Assembly (NCBI GenBank): GCA_947650285.1
Contig: CANTFL010001487.1
Span: forward strand, 223,361 to 287,360
Length of the DNA: 64,000 nucleotides
Reading direction: 5' to 3'
DNA from: Hyaloperonospora brassicae
Taxonomy: Eukaryota; Oomycota; Peronosporomycetes; Peronosporales; Peronosporaceae
The translations under genes and the position numbers were made by a program. Below, one piece after another: positions 36,776 through 47,741 of the stretch. The notes under the pieces were generated by a model. It worked only from the letters and a program-made list of their open reading frames with translations. It was not told where the DNA came from and did not search any database. Numbering within the stretch: position 1 is the first letter of the stretch; every line of letters starts with the position of its first letter.

Positions 36776-39700
36776 TCACCAAAATGGACACCAGCCGATG
36801 TAGCACTGACAGAGGTTCTCGTGCGACGTAGCCTGGGAGATGAGCCGCTGCACCTGCGCACTGACGTCCAGCGGCTCGCCGCCGTCGCCCTCAAAGTCGC
36901 GACCCGAAAGCTTTGCCTGCACGCGGCGAATGACAGCCACCGCCTTCTCGTTCAATGCCACGCGAGGCGCCGCAATGCCCTCGGGGCCAACAGCGTTTAG
37001 CAGCTCGCGTTCGCGGATGCTGCGGCTGGCGTGCAAGTCGTTCATCATCGACGGTGGCACTGCATCCGACGCCGGTGGAATTTGTGCAGCTGCTGTCACG
37101 GACACGAACGAAGTTGACGCGGCTGGAATGGTCCGCGGAGGCGGACCTGCTGGGGTGCCGGGCGCAACCGACTGGCGTTCAGGCTCGGGTCGAGCTGGTT
37201 GGCAACTCCCTTGTTGTTGCCGCTGCTGCTGCTGCTGTCGTGCCTGCTGCTCAGTTGCACGGGACTGCGCTTGGATTTGAGCGTGCGTGACGGAGAAGCT
37301 TCGGCTCAGACTGGAGTGGCCGACGCTGGAGACGCTGGCCGCTAGCGACGAAATCTCTACGTTTAGATTCGTTGTCGAGTAGTCGATCTTTTCGACGACA
37401 CTGAACTCTTCGTTCTCATCGATAGCGTCCTCGCGCACTCGAGTCACCGCTGGCGCACGAGGCGGAAGCTTGCGCACCGGAAGCGGAATGGACTTGCTAA
37501 GACTCATTGGTCGCGACGACAATGACGACGGTAGCGGGGGCGGAAGCGTCTCCACTGCTTTCGCGTCCGGTCGTGGAGGAGACTGACGCACATCGGTCGG
37601 ACTGGCGCCGCCTGGGTGGGGCCTTGGGGGCCTGCTGTGCGGAGGAAGCTGCCGCTGAGGGACCAACACACTGCTGTCATCGCTTGATTCGCCATCACTC
37701 TCGTCTGCCTCGCCTCCCTTTTCAGCAGTCGTCTCGTCCTTCACTGCTATACACGTTTCGTTTGTGTCCAGCGTTTCCTTGACATCGAGCGTAGACACCT
37801 TCTGAGTACATTGCACCCGACTGGACGTTGGTCGAGGCTTATCATCATCGTCTAGCAGCGCGGCCGTCGATGCAGGTGTGGGGTCCGGGATCGAAATGCT
37901 CTCGCTGCGTCGGTGACGGGCCTTTTCCTCACCGCGATCGTGCGACGACATTTCGCTTGACTCGTGCGAAGAAACGTCGGATGGACCGTGGGAGGAGGCT
38001 TCTGATGGCTCGTACATGCCGCCATCACTTTCGCTGCTCATGCTCGACATGATCGACGACGACACAAAGCTAGACGCGACCGAGCTGCTGACATGACTCG
38101 ACGACAGCATATTTGACGCCGAAAGCAGACGCCAGTTGATAAGTGGGTCGTGCACGAAAGCCTCCAGCATAGCCATCAGACTATGACGGTTCTCGCGCAG
38201 CACTGCCATCACGCTTTCGCACGAGAAGCGGAAGTTGCCTTCGATTCCACTCACCTCCATTGCATTCGTCAGCATTCGCGTCAGACGAAACGGAATCTTC
38301 TCAGGATACTTCTCACGGTCCATCGCGACCTCGAAGCAATCACCGAAGTCAATGTGGACTATCGTTCCTGTAAAGCGGTGCAGCATTAGATTGCTTGGGT
38401 GGCGATCGCCGAGGCCAAGAATGTAGCCCACCATCGACATGACGGCAAGCGAACGTGTGTAGTTCGTGCGCCGGTCTAGCCACACTTCTGAGTTTTCCGA
38501 CTTCAGCCACAGCACTTTGTACAGGTCCTGACCGGCCGTGTTCTCCAGCGCATATTGAAACACCTCCACCTTTTCGAGCAGCGTCAGGGCATCGTAGTCT
38601 GGTGCCATTTGCAGCATCAATCGATGCTCGATGTTCAGCAGGATCTTGCGGGCTTCACGGTAGTCACGGATCAATTGGTGAAGTGTGTCGCAATGCGGTA
38701 CCCAGCCCACGATACCAGCATTGTCAGACAGCGGGATAACGGGATAACGATGGATCTTCAGATCTTTCTTTGACGTGTTTCGGTCATTCACCAGCAACGC
38801 GTTCACCAAACCGAAAAGTTGTGTCACGCGTTCGTCTTGACGCAGGTCCTCGTGGCCCTTTAGCAAGAACATGTACTCCAGTCCATTCGAGCCGACGATC
38901 GTGATTCGTCGAGGTCGCTGCTTACTCGTGATCACCGCCACGGTTGGCAAAAAACTACCAATCTTCACAATCGAGTGGCCAGCACGGTATGTGCCTGGCA
39001 CAGCCAGCTGTAGATTCCTTGCAGACAGCAGATTCGGCGAAACTACCTGTAGTTCCAAAGTCGTGACCTGCGGAAGCTGCTTGTTGATGCGACGAAACAC
39101 GTGGTAATAAAGATCCCACGCGCGGTTCAAGTCCGATTCGTTGCGTCGGTTGCTCAAGAACCGCTGTAGCCATTCGTTGGCTTCGCGCAAATCTCGGCCA
39201 AATGCTCCGTGAAAACTTGCCTCGCGGAGCGTCTCCGGACCACGTTCCATCATGGCGTGTAGCGGCCGCAGCACCTCGGCCATGCCATCCACATTGTGCT
39301 CCCCAAAGTACAACCGCGACGCCTCCTCTAGACCCTCATGCCACATTTCGTGCCACAGAATAGCAACGCGAATGAGTTCCCGACTCACTAGCAATGCCTC
39401 GTCGACGAGCTCTACGTAGTTCGTACGCATCGTGCTCATGATGGCTTCGGCAGCTTGCTGGCGCTCGGTCACTGACGACTTCAGTGCCACAGACAAGGGG
39501 TAGATGAGTGCGTGCGGATGCTGCTTGCCCACCGCCACCAGCAAACGATGCAGCTGGTTCTGGATACGCGGGGAGGGAGTGTGAATGCGCGCGATCAGCT
39601 GCGGGATCACAATTAGCCACGTTTCGATACTCACGGACCGGAAGCCCTTCTCCAAGGCACCGTGTACATCAGCGCGATGGCCATGCGCAAACCAGAGCGT

Positions 39701-42700
39701 TAGCACGCGCAGAATGTCTTGTTGCACGTTAGCAGCCCAACGACTGCGACCGAGCGCAACCGACCGGAAAAAGCCCTCAATTGCTGGAGCAATGTATGGA
39801 GCTACAGACGCAGACGCCGTGACCGCAGACGCCGTCGCATTAGCTGAAATGTGCTGGCTGTGCGTCGAGTGCTCTACCACTTGGAAGTTCATCAATGCCC
39901 ACGCATGCCACGCTTTGTAGTTACGCGTGTCTAGCTCCGTGCACAGACGCAATGAAGACAACACAATTTCCACGGGTACATGCTCGATTTGCTGGTCGTG
40001 GATGGCAAGCTGCCACTCGGCCATTTTCAAGTGGCACTTAACCAGGAGCTCCTCGCCTTCACTTCTCGAGGGTACCGTAGCCGGTGCAGCAGAAGGCACA
40101 CTACCCATTCCACCTGTAGCCTGGAAACGCTGCCGGGCCGTGGCTGAAATACGGGCGACTAAATGGTGCAAGTCCGAAAGCGCTTCTTGCTTCTGTCCTG
40201 CAGCCCATAGATGCTTGAGGTACGCGAATGCAACTCGATTGCGGTCTTTCTCACCAAAGCCGAAAGTAGAAACAGGTCCCGAGCTTGACGGTGTCATTCT
40301 CAACATCTCCGATATTCCAGTGTTACTAGACCCAGCACCGCCATAAACATGCAGCGCGTTCGTGAACACCTTCAGAGACAACGAAAGATTTCCAGACTGA
40401 CGGCAAAGACTAGCAAATTGGAGATACGTATCGATATCTTCATGCGGTGCCAAGATCAACGCACGGACTGCGATCATTTGTTGCCACACTTCCACGATGC
40501 GCTTGCAGCCTGATAGACGATCGCGCCACATACGCATCAAGTGTAATTTGTAGCGTGCAGCTTCTTCGCTTTTTGACACGTGGGCCCGCAGCTTCTTGTA
40601 CGTGACCACTTCCTCCAGCTCACTGAGCTGCTGCAAAGTCACCATACTGCGATATGCACGACTGTACGATTTGCCGACGAGTGCGCCAAGTTTGGTGTCG
40701 AGGGTTTTCCGCGTCGCGTCAATCAGTGCTTCTGCTCTTACGAAATTGCCCTGGTGCACCGCCAGAATCGATTGATACAGCGAGAGTTCAGTTACATCCT
40801 CATCAGCACCGAAAATTCCATACCCATGAGTGTGTCCATAGCCATTGCCGTGCACAGTGCCACTGGCCGTTTTAAAAATGAATGCACTAGTCGAGTCATT
40901 CTGTGCTGCGCACTCCGTCACATATTGTGTCATGCTATCCCATTGTGACAAGCACCAACTCGCTCGAGCGCCGAGCATCGCCACCCGTTTCAGCGCAGTA
41001 GCCTCATCGCAGTAATCATCGCCTGATTGATGAGAAGACGCTGACGGGGGACCCCCAGCTGCTGCCAAACACGAGGACGAACCGTGGCTGCTACTACTGG
41101 CCCTGCGCATGGGCGCGAAATCACTTGCGCCAGAACCACCGCCGGACGCACTCGAAGGTGCCAAGCCGGCAGACAGCAGACGACCGCGAGAAGAAGCGGC
41201 GCTCGTTTTAGCGGAGGTTCGTTCGGGCGAGCGCAAAAAACTCCACACCCGAGCAGCTAGTGCGCTCAGCTCTTCCCACTCCCCCAATGCCTCCAAACAC
41301 CGCATTTTTCCAATGCAAACTTCAATGTCCAGTCCTTGCTCATTTTCGCCATGCTCCTGTGCACACTGCAGGCGTCGATTGTACAGGGCAAGGGCTGCGC
41401 GCCAATCTTGCAGCTTTTCGAACCATGTCTCCTTCACCTGGATAACACGACTGTGATGTGCCTGTGCATACTTTAGGATTCCGACAGCAGCCTCTGGTTG
41501 GCCCAACTGATTGTTGATCGATATAAGCGCCTCGATACACGTGCTAGGCGATGTGTGAAACTCGAGCTCTTTGTAGTGCAACGCCTTGGCATACACGTGG
41601 CACTTTTGTGCCAGCTCACCCAACTCGCGGATGTCGATCGGCAATGCCTCCACGTCATGCTCCATAAACTCCGCGAGATTAAGCAGTGTCTGCAATATCT
41701 CGGCAGGAATCGTATCGCTCTGGAATGCAGTCTCGAGTGCACGGACAAGATAATCTTGGTACTGTTCGTATAGCTCATTCCAACACGAAACAAACGCCGG
41801 ATTGAACAGTGCACGCGCCAACGGGTTATACGCCTGAGCTAAGGCACAGCATGAGCGCAAAGCAGCACTAGGCGACTCGCGGAGCAACTCAATAGAGAAA
41901 CGGCGCATCCATTCCAGCCAGTCCTCCTTCGTGCTCCGCTGGGACGCCTCCCAAGCTCGCTGCAAATTCTGCTGGTTCACATGCAATCGCACATTCGTTG
42001 GCAAAGACGCCGCTGGGGTCATTGAAGCTGCCGACTGAGCTTGCAACTCGGTCGAGAACTTGCGCAGGGTTGGTGTCATGAACACACGATCGTCGAGAAA
42101 CGAAAGCGGAACACGCAAGCCGTGGCGCACATGCTCGAGCGCCTGAGAAATCCGTTGCACCATAGCTTGAGGAGGCGAAGTAGAGCTGTTGCTTTCTGGA
42201 ATATTGGTCGCTGCAGTAAGATTGCCGTGGTGGGAGAACGGCAACGACGCGATGATCTGCTGCAGCAACGGCTCATAGCTCAATATCTCTCCTTGCAGCT
42301 GGAACACCAGAGCACCTAATGCGTACAGCATGACTTCCGAAAAGCGCGTTGCTTCTGTCTTTGTGGTAGCAATATGAGCTGCCCCCGCACCACTTGGTGC
42401 GCCAGACGATGTCAACACAGTGATTCCACCACTCCCGCCGCTGCTGCTGACACTGCTGCTTGAGCGACTGAAGAAGAATGGACCCTTGGCTGAGATTTGC
42501 GAAGCTACCCGTGCGAGGGGCTGAAGCAACCGTGGACCGGCATATTGCTCGAAACTGGCAACCACACTTATTCGCGCTAGCGCATAGATGGTGGTGATCT
42601 TGACTTCGAGAGGAGTGTCCAAACTTTCCATCAGATGCACAAGCGCAGGGACGAGCAGGTAGACATAATCATTCACGGCATCTCCAAACACAATCAGCGA

Positions 42701-45700
42701 CTGAACCACTTGTACCTGGATCGCCGCCACAACGCTGCCATCCCCACCACCGTTTTGTACGATATCATACGTACTAGACGTATGATCACTACTTCCGCCC
42801 GATGTATTGTTGCGTCCCTGTGCATGGTTATCGCCACCGCCTCCTCCGACCGCACCTGCACAGTCTCCACCGAAACTCGGAGCAAGAGTGGTTGTACCAC
42901 CACCTCCCGCGGCTGCTCCGGACAGATTGCCATCAGTAGCGCCACCGCCTATCCCAAAATGTGGCTGCAAAACTTCGAGCAGCTTGGGCAACACCTTCGG
43001 AAAATACTGCGTGTGGAACTCGTGCGGCGCGGCCTGCGAAATCTCTTCCACAAGACGCACAATCTGTGGCAAATGTGACCCCCAAAAACGCAGCGCGAGC
43101 GCCATTATCGGTGGGAAAAATGGCTTCATGTGTGCGTTTACGATGGAAATAAGCGTGGTCAGCTGCAAGAAGAGCGACTCGCGCAGACGCGGCTCTCCTC
43201 GTGCCAAAACTCGCAGAAAAGGAGGCAAAATGTGCTTGAGGAAGGACACACACTGCGTGCTGAGGCTCTTGAAAATGAACATTATAGCCTGGATGACACC
43301 GTGATGATGTGCATTGAGCGACGGCTCGCGCAAAATGTGCAAAAGCGCGTGGATCGCCACCGTCGGAAAGTACGCCTCCGACGCCGGGGACAGCTCTGTT
43401 GGATCAAGCTCCAATTCGTTGTCCATCAGCGAGCTCTCGAAATCGAATGCGTCGTCACTTCGGCTCATACCGATAGAAACCACTTGTCGTTTCTTACGAG
43501 AAGATGACGACAGCGACGACGATGGGGGTCCATCGGATGCCGCAACAATGCCGTTTGCGGGGTAACTAGACTGCAAATCAATGCCCAGCGTTCCAGTGGC
43601 AGCGCCAGCATCAATTTTTCGAGTGCCAATTGGTGCGGCAGTGAACAATTGCAACTCGGCTTGCTGTTTCTCGTTCAGTGCGTCGCTTGTTGCCTTGCGG
43701 TCAAAGCTTGCGAGGTCGATCGTCACACCCAACGCCTTTTGGTCAATATTTAGTGTCGGATACTGCGACATCCGCGTATCACTTATCGAGTTGGAGACGC
43801 TAAGTGTAGCTTTGTCAACCTCTTTCTCATCTTTGCCTGCAGCCGTTGACGTATCGGCTGTTGACGCAACTTCGTTGGCTTGCCGTAATGATGCTCGTGA
43901 AATGCACAGCTTGTATTTGTACGGATCCAGAGCACCAAGGATACCGATAGTTCTCATCGCCTCGCGTCTCAGTGACCACGGACTGCCCACATTGTGATGC
44001 AAGAGACTCAAAAAGATCTCTAACAACTTCGGTGACGCCAAATACGGGCGAACTACACACCCTGTACTGCCCGCCAGCTGGCCCAACGTCTGCAACGCCA
44101 CTTGCCGCTTCTCCATCGACGAGTGATCTTGGAGTGTGTGAATGATAAGCGGAAAGAGATAGCGTTCGTACGCAGCTATCTGAGTGCGTGAAACTAGCGC
44201 CAACTCACCCAGAGTGATCAGCACTGCCACCGTCAACGAAGCGTTGCCGCGGACGAGTATGGGCAGAAGCACTTCCAGGATTCGTACGACGTACGGGTCT
44301 ACCAGATGCTGAGCACTACGAATGAGGTGTCCTAAAAGTCGGGTACTGTCTTCGCGCATTCGAAGATCCGAAGTGTGCTGTAGTTCCGTGACCAACTGAA
44401 TTACCAAGCGGCGTAGTGACGGCATCGTGAAAGCAGGATTTCGTGGTGCTAAGCGTTCCAGCAATTGCATCGCACATTCGCGAATCTTGGCGTTCTCGTC
44501 ATTCAGCAGTAGAAACACCAGTTTCAAATGTGACTCTTGACTTAGCAGCTCATCAAAACGCGCATCCAACGATTCGACAACACTCTTTCGTACAGCCGCA
44601 TCCATGTCGGAAATACCGACTTGCAGCAACTGCGTCAGCACATGATCAATCACGCGTCCACTAAGTCCACGCTTTTTCACGTGCCTCCACGAAGACATTA
44701 ACGCGGTGTCTGGGGATTCAGGCGACGGAAGCAGTAGCTTGCTGCATGTGATGACCGCTTGTTTTCGAATCCGTGCATCGGGGTTTTTCAGGTACAGAGC
44801 TACACAATCACGCACGAACGGCAGGAGGCAGAAGCTGCCACTGAAATCGAAACAGCTCAGCGTGCGCAAGGACAACAAAATCGTATCAATCTCGTCACCC
44901 GTCTCGCCCTTGATCATCAGCGAGCTATTCGTACTCGTTGGATCGTCTTCGACGCTCGAAAAGCCTCGCTTCACCGAAGACAGCAGCGCTTGTACCGCCG
45001 TCTGCTTTACAGGCGGAGCTTCGCTGGGAGTGTCGTAATATGAGGCGTCCAGCGCCAATTCACTCCCGTCTCCGTTCGAGAAACTGCCTGTTGCACCACT
45101 ACTACACGTCGGATAAGTCGCACCACTGCTCCCAAGCGAAAACGGCGTGCCACGCAAGATGATCGAAATCTCATTCAGCAAGCGCTCTTGTACATAGGGA
45201 AGCGCGCTCGGGACACTAGCGACCACTTCAGCCAACGAGTCAATCAGGTCGTCGCTAAGGCCCCCGAGCATCATGGTCTCCAGCACTCCATACTGAAACA
45301 AAAACGGCTCAAACCGCGATCCCAGCGCGCGCGACATGTTCGCCACGCACGTGAGCGTCTGCACACAAAACCACTTGTTCCGCGTGCGCTTGCGTTTGCT
45401 GCCAGTGTGCGGTGCCAGCGACTCCCGCACGAGTTTCAGAATTGGCGGCAGGTGCGGCAGCAGCGCGTCGCCGACCGCCAACGCCAGTCGCCCCATCGCC
45501 AGGAACGACACGCCGCGCTCGGACGCTGGCGCCGAGTACTCGAGGATCTTCTTGGTCAAGTGCGCGACGCAGACGTCGAGGTAGTACTGGACAAACGCGC
45601 CGGGACAAAACTCGGCCAGCTGCGGCAAGAGCCTCGAGACTGCGCGGTTCACCAGCCGCTCTTTCGCGTCCTTGTACTTGAGCACCGTGTCGCACACTTC

Positions 45701-46606
45701 ACGGAACCTCGGGACCATGAACCGCCCCGTGTTGGCAATCAGCTCGCCAATCACCAGCAGCGAGCCGTGCGCGCACTCCCACGTCGCCAGCACCGTCTGG
45801 TCGGTCGTGGGGCTCGCCAGCAACGCGCCCGCACTGGCTTTCGACCGCGGCCGCACGGCCAGGCCCTTGACCACTTGGTCGTACACTTTGCAGTACCACT
45901 GCACGCGGTGGCGCGTCTGGCGCCTCGTGATCAGCTGCAAACACGCGGCCAACGCACTGGTTGCAGCTTCGCGGATCTCGACGCGCGCGTCGCGCACGGC
46001 GCCCCAAATGCTCTGGAAAAACAGCGTCAGGTTCACGTGGAACAGCGTCGGCGCCGCCTGTGCGAGTTCGCGCAGGATGAAGCACGCGGCCAAACGCCGT
46101 TGACTCACGAGCGCTTCGTTCCGCGCCGCGTGCGCCCCGCCCGGCGCTTCCTGCAGCCACTCGAACGCGCGCTTGGCTTCAAAGTCGACGAAACTCGCCA
46201 CGAGTGTGCCGCTGACGCGCGACGCGGCCAAGTGGCCCATGGCCGACGCGGCGGCCAAAAGCGCTGTGCTGCTCGTCTGGGGCTGCTGGACAAAGTAGCG
46301 CAGGTAGTTGACAAAGCGGATGAACTGGTCTTCGTTCGAGACGTCGAGCAGGCGCTCGATCGCCAGCAGTGCGCCCAAATGCGCACTCTCAGACGCGCCT
46401 TTCTGCAGCAAGTTGTAGAGCTGCGGCGTCACTTGGCCCAGCGCTTTGGCGAACCGCTCGGCCGACAGCTGCCGGTGGAGCGACGTCACGGCCGCGTAGA
46501 GCTCGGCGACGCGTGCGTGGCGCGTGGCGGCATCCGCGACGTCGAGGCGCTGCACGAGCGAGACCAGGAGCGTGTGCTCGACGTGCTCGCGGTCTTGAAA
46601 CTGCAT
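36776..46606 (-). CDS. TOR: TOR (target of rapamycin) serine/threonine kinase
   Basis: One uninterrupted frame of 3276 residues from the Met at 46606 (MQFQDREHVEHTLL); a further in-frame Met at 46711 would add a basic Pro-rich leader and is less likely. HEAT-like helical repeats fill about residues 1-1500. The FAT domain begins near 1550. The FRB domain is at about 2405-2510 (LIRVAILWHEMWHEGLEEASRLYF region). The PI3K-like kinase domain is at about 2555-2830 with KGHEDLRQDERV, the catalytic loop GLGDRHPSN and the metal motif HIDFGD. The protein ends with the FATC signature ATSHENLCQCYIGWCPFW, which identifies TOR rather than ATM, ATR or DNA-PK. TOR forms TORC1/TORC2 and couples nutrients to growth. 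It is longer than animal or yeast TOR (about 2500), mainly through a roughly 390-residue Ser- and Gln-rich insert between kinase and FATC and a Gly-rich insert encoded near 42785-42950. Confidence 0.97.
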   Translation of the reverse strand: MQFQDREHVEHTLLVSLVQRLDVADAATRHARVAELYAAVTSLHRQLSAERFAKALGQVTPQLYNLLQKGASESAHLGALLAIERLLDVSNEDQFIRFVNYLRYFVQQPQTSSTALLAAASAMGHLAASRVSGTLVASFVDFEAKRAFEWLQEAPGGAHAARNEALVSQRRLAACFILRELAQAAPTLFHVNLTLFFQSIWGAVRDARVEIREAATSALAACLQLITRRQTRHRVQWYCKVYDQVVKGLAVRPRSKASAGALLASPTTDQTVLATWECAHGSLLVIGELIANTGRFMVPRFREVCDTVLKYKDAKERLVNRAVSRLLPQLAEFCPGAFVQYYLDVCVAHLTKKILEYSAPASERGVSFLAMGRLALAVGDALLPHLPPILKLVRESLAPHTGSKRKRTRNKWFCVQTLTCVANMSRALGSRFEPFLFQYGVLETMMLGGLSDDLIDSLAEVVASVPSALPYVQERLLNEISIILRGTPFSLGSSGATYPTCSSGATGSFSNGDGSELALDASYYDTPSEAPPVKQTAVQALLSSVKRGFSSVEDDPTSTNSSLMIKGETGDEIDTILLSLRTLSCFDFSGSFCLLPFVRDCVALYLKNPDARIRKQAVITCSKLLLPSPESPDTALMSSWRHVKKRGLSGRVIDHVLTQLLQVGISDMDAAVRKSVVESLDARFDELLSQESHLKLVFLLLNDENAKIRECAMQLLERLAPRNPAFTMPSLRRLVIQLVTELQHTSDLRMREDSTRLLGHLIRSAQHLVDPYVVRILEVLLPILVRGNASLTVAVLITLGELALVSRTQIAAYERYLFPLIIHTLQDHSSMEKRQVALQTLGQLAGSTGCVVRPYLASPKLLEIFLSLLHHNVGSPWSLRREAMRTIGILGALDPYKYKLCISRASLRQANEVASTADTSTAAGKDEKEVDKATLSVSNSISDTRMSQYPTLNIDQKALGVTIDLASFDRKATSDALNEKQQAELQLFTAAPIGTRKIDAGAATGTLGIDLQSSYPANGIVAASDGPPSSSLSSSSRKKRQVVSIGMSRSDDAFDFESSLMDNELELDPTELSPASEAYFPTVAIHALLHILREPSLNAHHHGVIQAIMFIFKSLSTQCVSFLKHILPPFLRVLARGEPRLRESLFLQLTTLISIVNAHMKPFFPPIMALALRFWGSHLPQIVRLVEEISQAAPHEFHTQYFPKVLPKLLEVLQPHFGIGGGATDGNLSGAAAGGGGTTTLAPSFGGDCAGAVGGGGGDNHAQGRNNTSGGSSDHTSSTYDIVQNGGGDGSVVAAIQVQVVQSLIVFGDAVNDYVYLLVPALVHLMESLDTPLEVKITTIYALARISVVASFEQYAGPRLLQPLARVASQISAKGPFFFSRSSSSVSSSGGSGGITVLTSSGAPSGAGAAHIATTKTEATRFSEVMLYALGALVFQLQGEILSYEPLLQQIIASLPFSHHGNLTAATNIPESNSSTSPPQAMVQRISQALEHVRHGLRVPLSFLDDRVFMTPTLRKFSTELQAQSAASMTPAASLPTNVRLHVNQQNLQRAWEASQRSTKEDWLEWMRRFSIELLRESPSAALRSCCALAQAYNPLARALFNPAFVSCWNELYEQYQDYLVRALETAFQSDTIPAEILQTLLNLAEFMEHDVEALPIDIRELGELAQKCHVYAKALHYKELEFHTSPSTCIEALISINNQLGQPEAAVGILKYAQAHHSRVIQVKETWFEKLQDWRAALALYNRRLQCAQEHGENEQGLDIEVCIGKMRCLEALGEWEELSALAARVWSFLRSPERTSAKTSAASSRGRLLSAGLAPSSASGGGSGASDFAPMRRASSSSHGSSSCLAAAGGPPSASSHQSGDDYCDEATALKRVAMLGARASWCLSQWDSMTQYVTECAAQNDSTSAFIFKTASGTVHGNGYGHTHGYGIFGADEDVTELSLYQSILAVHQGNFVRAEALIDATRKTLDTKLGALVGKSYSRAYRSMVTLQQLSELEEVVTYKKLRAHVSKSEEAARYKLHLMRMWRDRLSGCKRIVEVWQQMIAVRALILAPHEDIDTYLQFASLCRQSGNLSLSLKVFTNALHVYGGAGSSNTGISEMLRMTPSSSGPVSTFGFGEKDRNRVAFAYLKHLWAAGQKQEALSDLHHLVARISATARQRFQATGGMGSVPSAAPATVPSRSEGEELLVKCHLKMAEWQLAIHDQQIEHVPVEIVLSSLRLCTELDTRNYKAWHAWALMNFQVVEHSTHSQHISANATASAVTASASVAPYIAPAIEGFFRSVALGRSRWAANVQQDILRVLTLWFAHGHRADVHGALEKGFRSVSIETWLIVIPQLIARIHTPSPRIQNQLHRLLVAVGKQHPHALIYPLSVALKSSVTERQQAAEAIMSTMRTNYVELVDEALLVSRELIRVAILWHEMWHEGLEEASRLYFGEHNVDGMAEVLRPLHAMMERGPETLREASFHGAFGRDLREANEWLQRFLSNRRNESDLNRAWDLYYHVFRRINKQLPQVTTLELQVVSPNLLSARNLQLAVPGTYRAGHSIVKIGSFLPTVAVITSKQRPRRITIVGSNGLEYMFLLKGHEDLRQDERVTQLFGLVNALLVNDRNTSKKDLKIHRYPVIPLSDNAGIVGWVPHCDTLHQLIRDYREARKILLNIEHRLMLQMAPDYDALTLLEKVEVFQYALENTAGQDLYKVLWLKSENSEVWLDRRTNYTRSLAVMSMVGYILGLGDRHPSNLMLHRFTGTIVHIDFGDCFEVAMDREKYPEKIPFRLTRMLTNAMEVSGIEGNFRFSCESVMAVLRENRHSLMAMLEAFVHDPLINWRLLSASNMLSSSHVSSSVASSFVSSSIMSSMSSESDGGMYEPSEASSHGPSDVSSHESSEMSSHDRGEEKARHRRSESISIPDPTPASTAALLDDDDKPRPTSSRVQCTQKVSTLDVKETLDTNETCIAVKDETTAEKGGEADESDGESSDDSSVLVPQRQLPPHSRPPRPHPGGASPTDVRQSPPRPDAKAVETLPPPLPSSLSSRPMSLSKSIPLPVRKLPPRAPAVTRVREDAIDENEEFSVVEKIDYSTTNLNVEISSLAASVSSVGHSSLSRSFSVTHAQIQAQSRATEQQARQQQQQRQQQGSCQPARPEPERQSVAPGTPAGPPPRTIPAASTSFVSVTAAAQIPPASDAVPPSMMNDLHASRSIRERELLNAVGPEGIAAPRVALNEKAVAVIRRVQAKLSGRDFEGDGGEPLDVSAQVQRLISQATSHENLCQCYIGWCPFW

Positions 46607-47258
46607 GGGCAACGCGCAACAGATACCGACCAGGCGATTGCGCGTGCGCGGAAGGCGCGGGGTAGGGGTAGTAGGTAGACGACAGGAGTGTGGGTCAAGT
46701 TGCGGCGGCAACGTTGACGTTGCACGGCAAGGTTGCAGCGCCGAGACAGACAGGCGGCGTTATAGGGCAACCGCGCGCGCGTCAAGGGCAATCGAGTCGA
46801 AAAAAGCAGCACAACAAGAGGCGACGGCGGGGCGGAAGGGGAAACATCATCCATGGCAACGGCGGTTTTCGACGAATGAGAGAAGAGAGGGAGGGAAGGA
46901 GGAGTGTGGGGGGTGAATGACTGGCACCAAGAGTGATGGTCACACTCGCGAGGGGGTACGCAGAGGGAGAAAGCGATGTGGGGTACGCACGCAGAGCGTA
47001 CGGTACCCAGGTGCACGAACACGGCTCACTAAGCCTGGACGAGAGAGCGAGCAAGCGGGCGAGAGAGCAATAGAGCGAGCAGACGTAGTGGAGACTTCCA
47101 TGACAGAGTTCGAGTTGATGTGGTCGCGGCTGCACGAACATGCGGCGCAGAACCGGTGCATTACGAGCTAGACACAGACCACGACGGGAGAGACGACCTA
47201 AACGCGCTCGTTGCGGTCCGTCTCAGGCATTGCGACGACGTACGGCGTGCGCGCGCAG
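46607..47258. other. TOR 5' region and promoter
   Basis: This separates the TOR start from the 3' end of the eL34 gene, both on the minus strand. On the minus strand CTCATTCGTCGAAAAC at about 46863-46879 resembles the oomycete initiator and flanking motif and could be the TOR transcription start, giving a 5' UTR of about 270 nt. The remaining frames are motif-free. Confidence 0.4.
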
Positions 47259-47694
47259 TTACGCCGACTTGTTCTTCTTCAGCTTCTCAAGCAGCACCTT
47301 CTTGACAATCTTCTGCTCTTCAATGAGGAACGCGCGCACAATGCGCTGACGCACGCACAGAGCGCACCGAGAGCCGCCGTAAGCACGCGAGACCGTGCGG
47401 TTCGGCTTGCTCACGTTCTTGTACTCCTTGGGCTTGAGGTGCTTAATGCCCTTGAGCGACTGCTTGCAGTCGCCGCACTTGGGACCGGCCGCGCGCTTCT
47501 CGCGGTAGTGCGCGACCAATTTGCCGCCTATAGGCGAGACGAGCAGTAGGAGTTAGTTACGTCGGGTCGACAGTATACGTGCGCAAGGAGTGTGGTATAG
47601 AGGACGTACCAGGGGTCTTGACCGGCTTAATGGAGTTGGACTTGGTGGCATACGAGTGCCGGCGGCGGTAAGTGATGCGCACGTTCTTGACCAT
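47259..47694 (-). CDS. RPL34: 60S ribosomal protein eL34 (two exons)
   Basis: Exon 1 is 47694-47610 (MVKNVRITYRRRHSYATKSN...KTPG) and exon 2 is 47527-47259 (GKLVAHYREKRAAGPKCGDC...KKNKSA), joined across an 82-bp intron (47609-47528) with GTACGT at the donor and CTATAG at the acceptor; the splice falls inside the second Gly codon. The joined product is 117 residues, the usual length of eL34. It has the Zn-binding cysteines of the family (CGDC and CALC) and a Lys-rich tail. It is a structural protein of the large ribosomal subunit. It is the only clearly intron-containing intact gene in the window. It lies upstream of TOR in the same orientation. The splice assignment is read directly from the sequence. 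Confidence 0.96.
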
Positions 47695-47741
47695 TGTCGT
47701 CGTCGATGCCTTTTGCTCTGGTTTTGATCTCCCGTTCTGAT

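Noticed and set aside
36842..36877. 9-bp inverted repeat in TOR (GAGCCGCTG with CAGCGGCTC)
   Set aside because: About one such stem is expected by chance in a gene this long and GC-rich. It was kept only as a control for the Gypsy hairpin finding.
45188..46678. 496-codon plus-strand open frame
   Set aside because: It lies exactly antisense to the N-terminal part of TOR and is Arg/Gln/His-rich, the usual shadow of a GC-rich third-position bias. TOR on the other strand is unmistakable.
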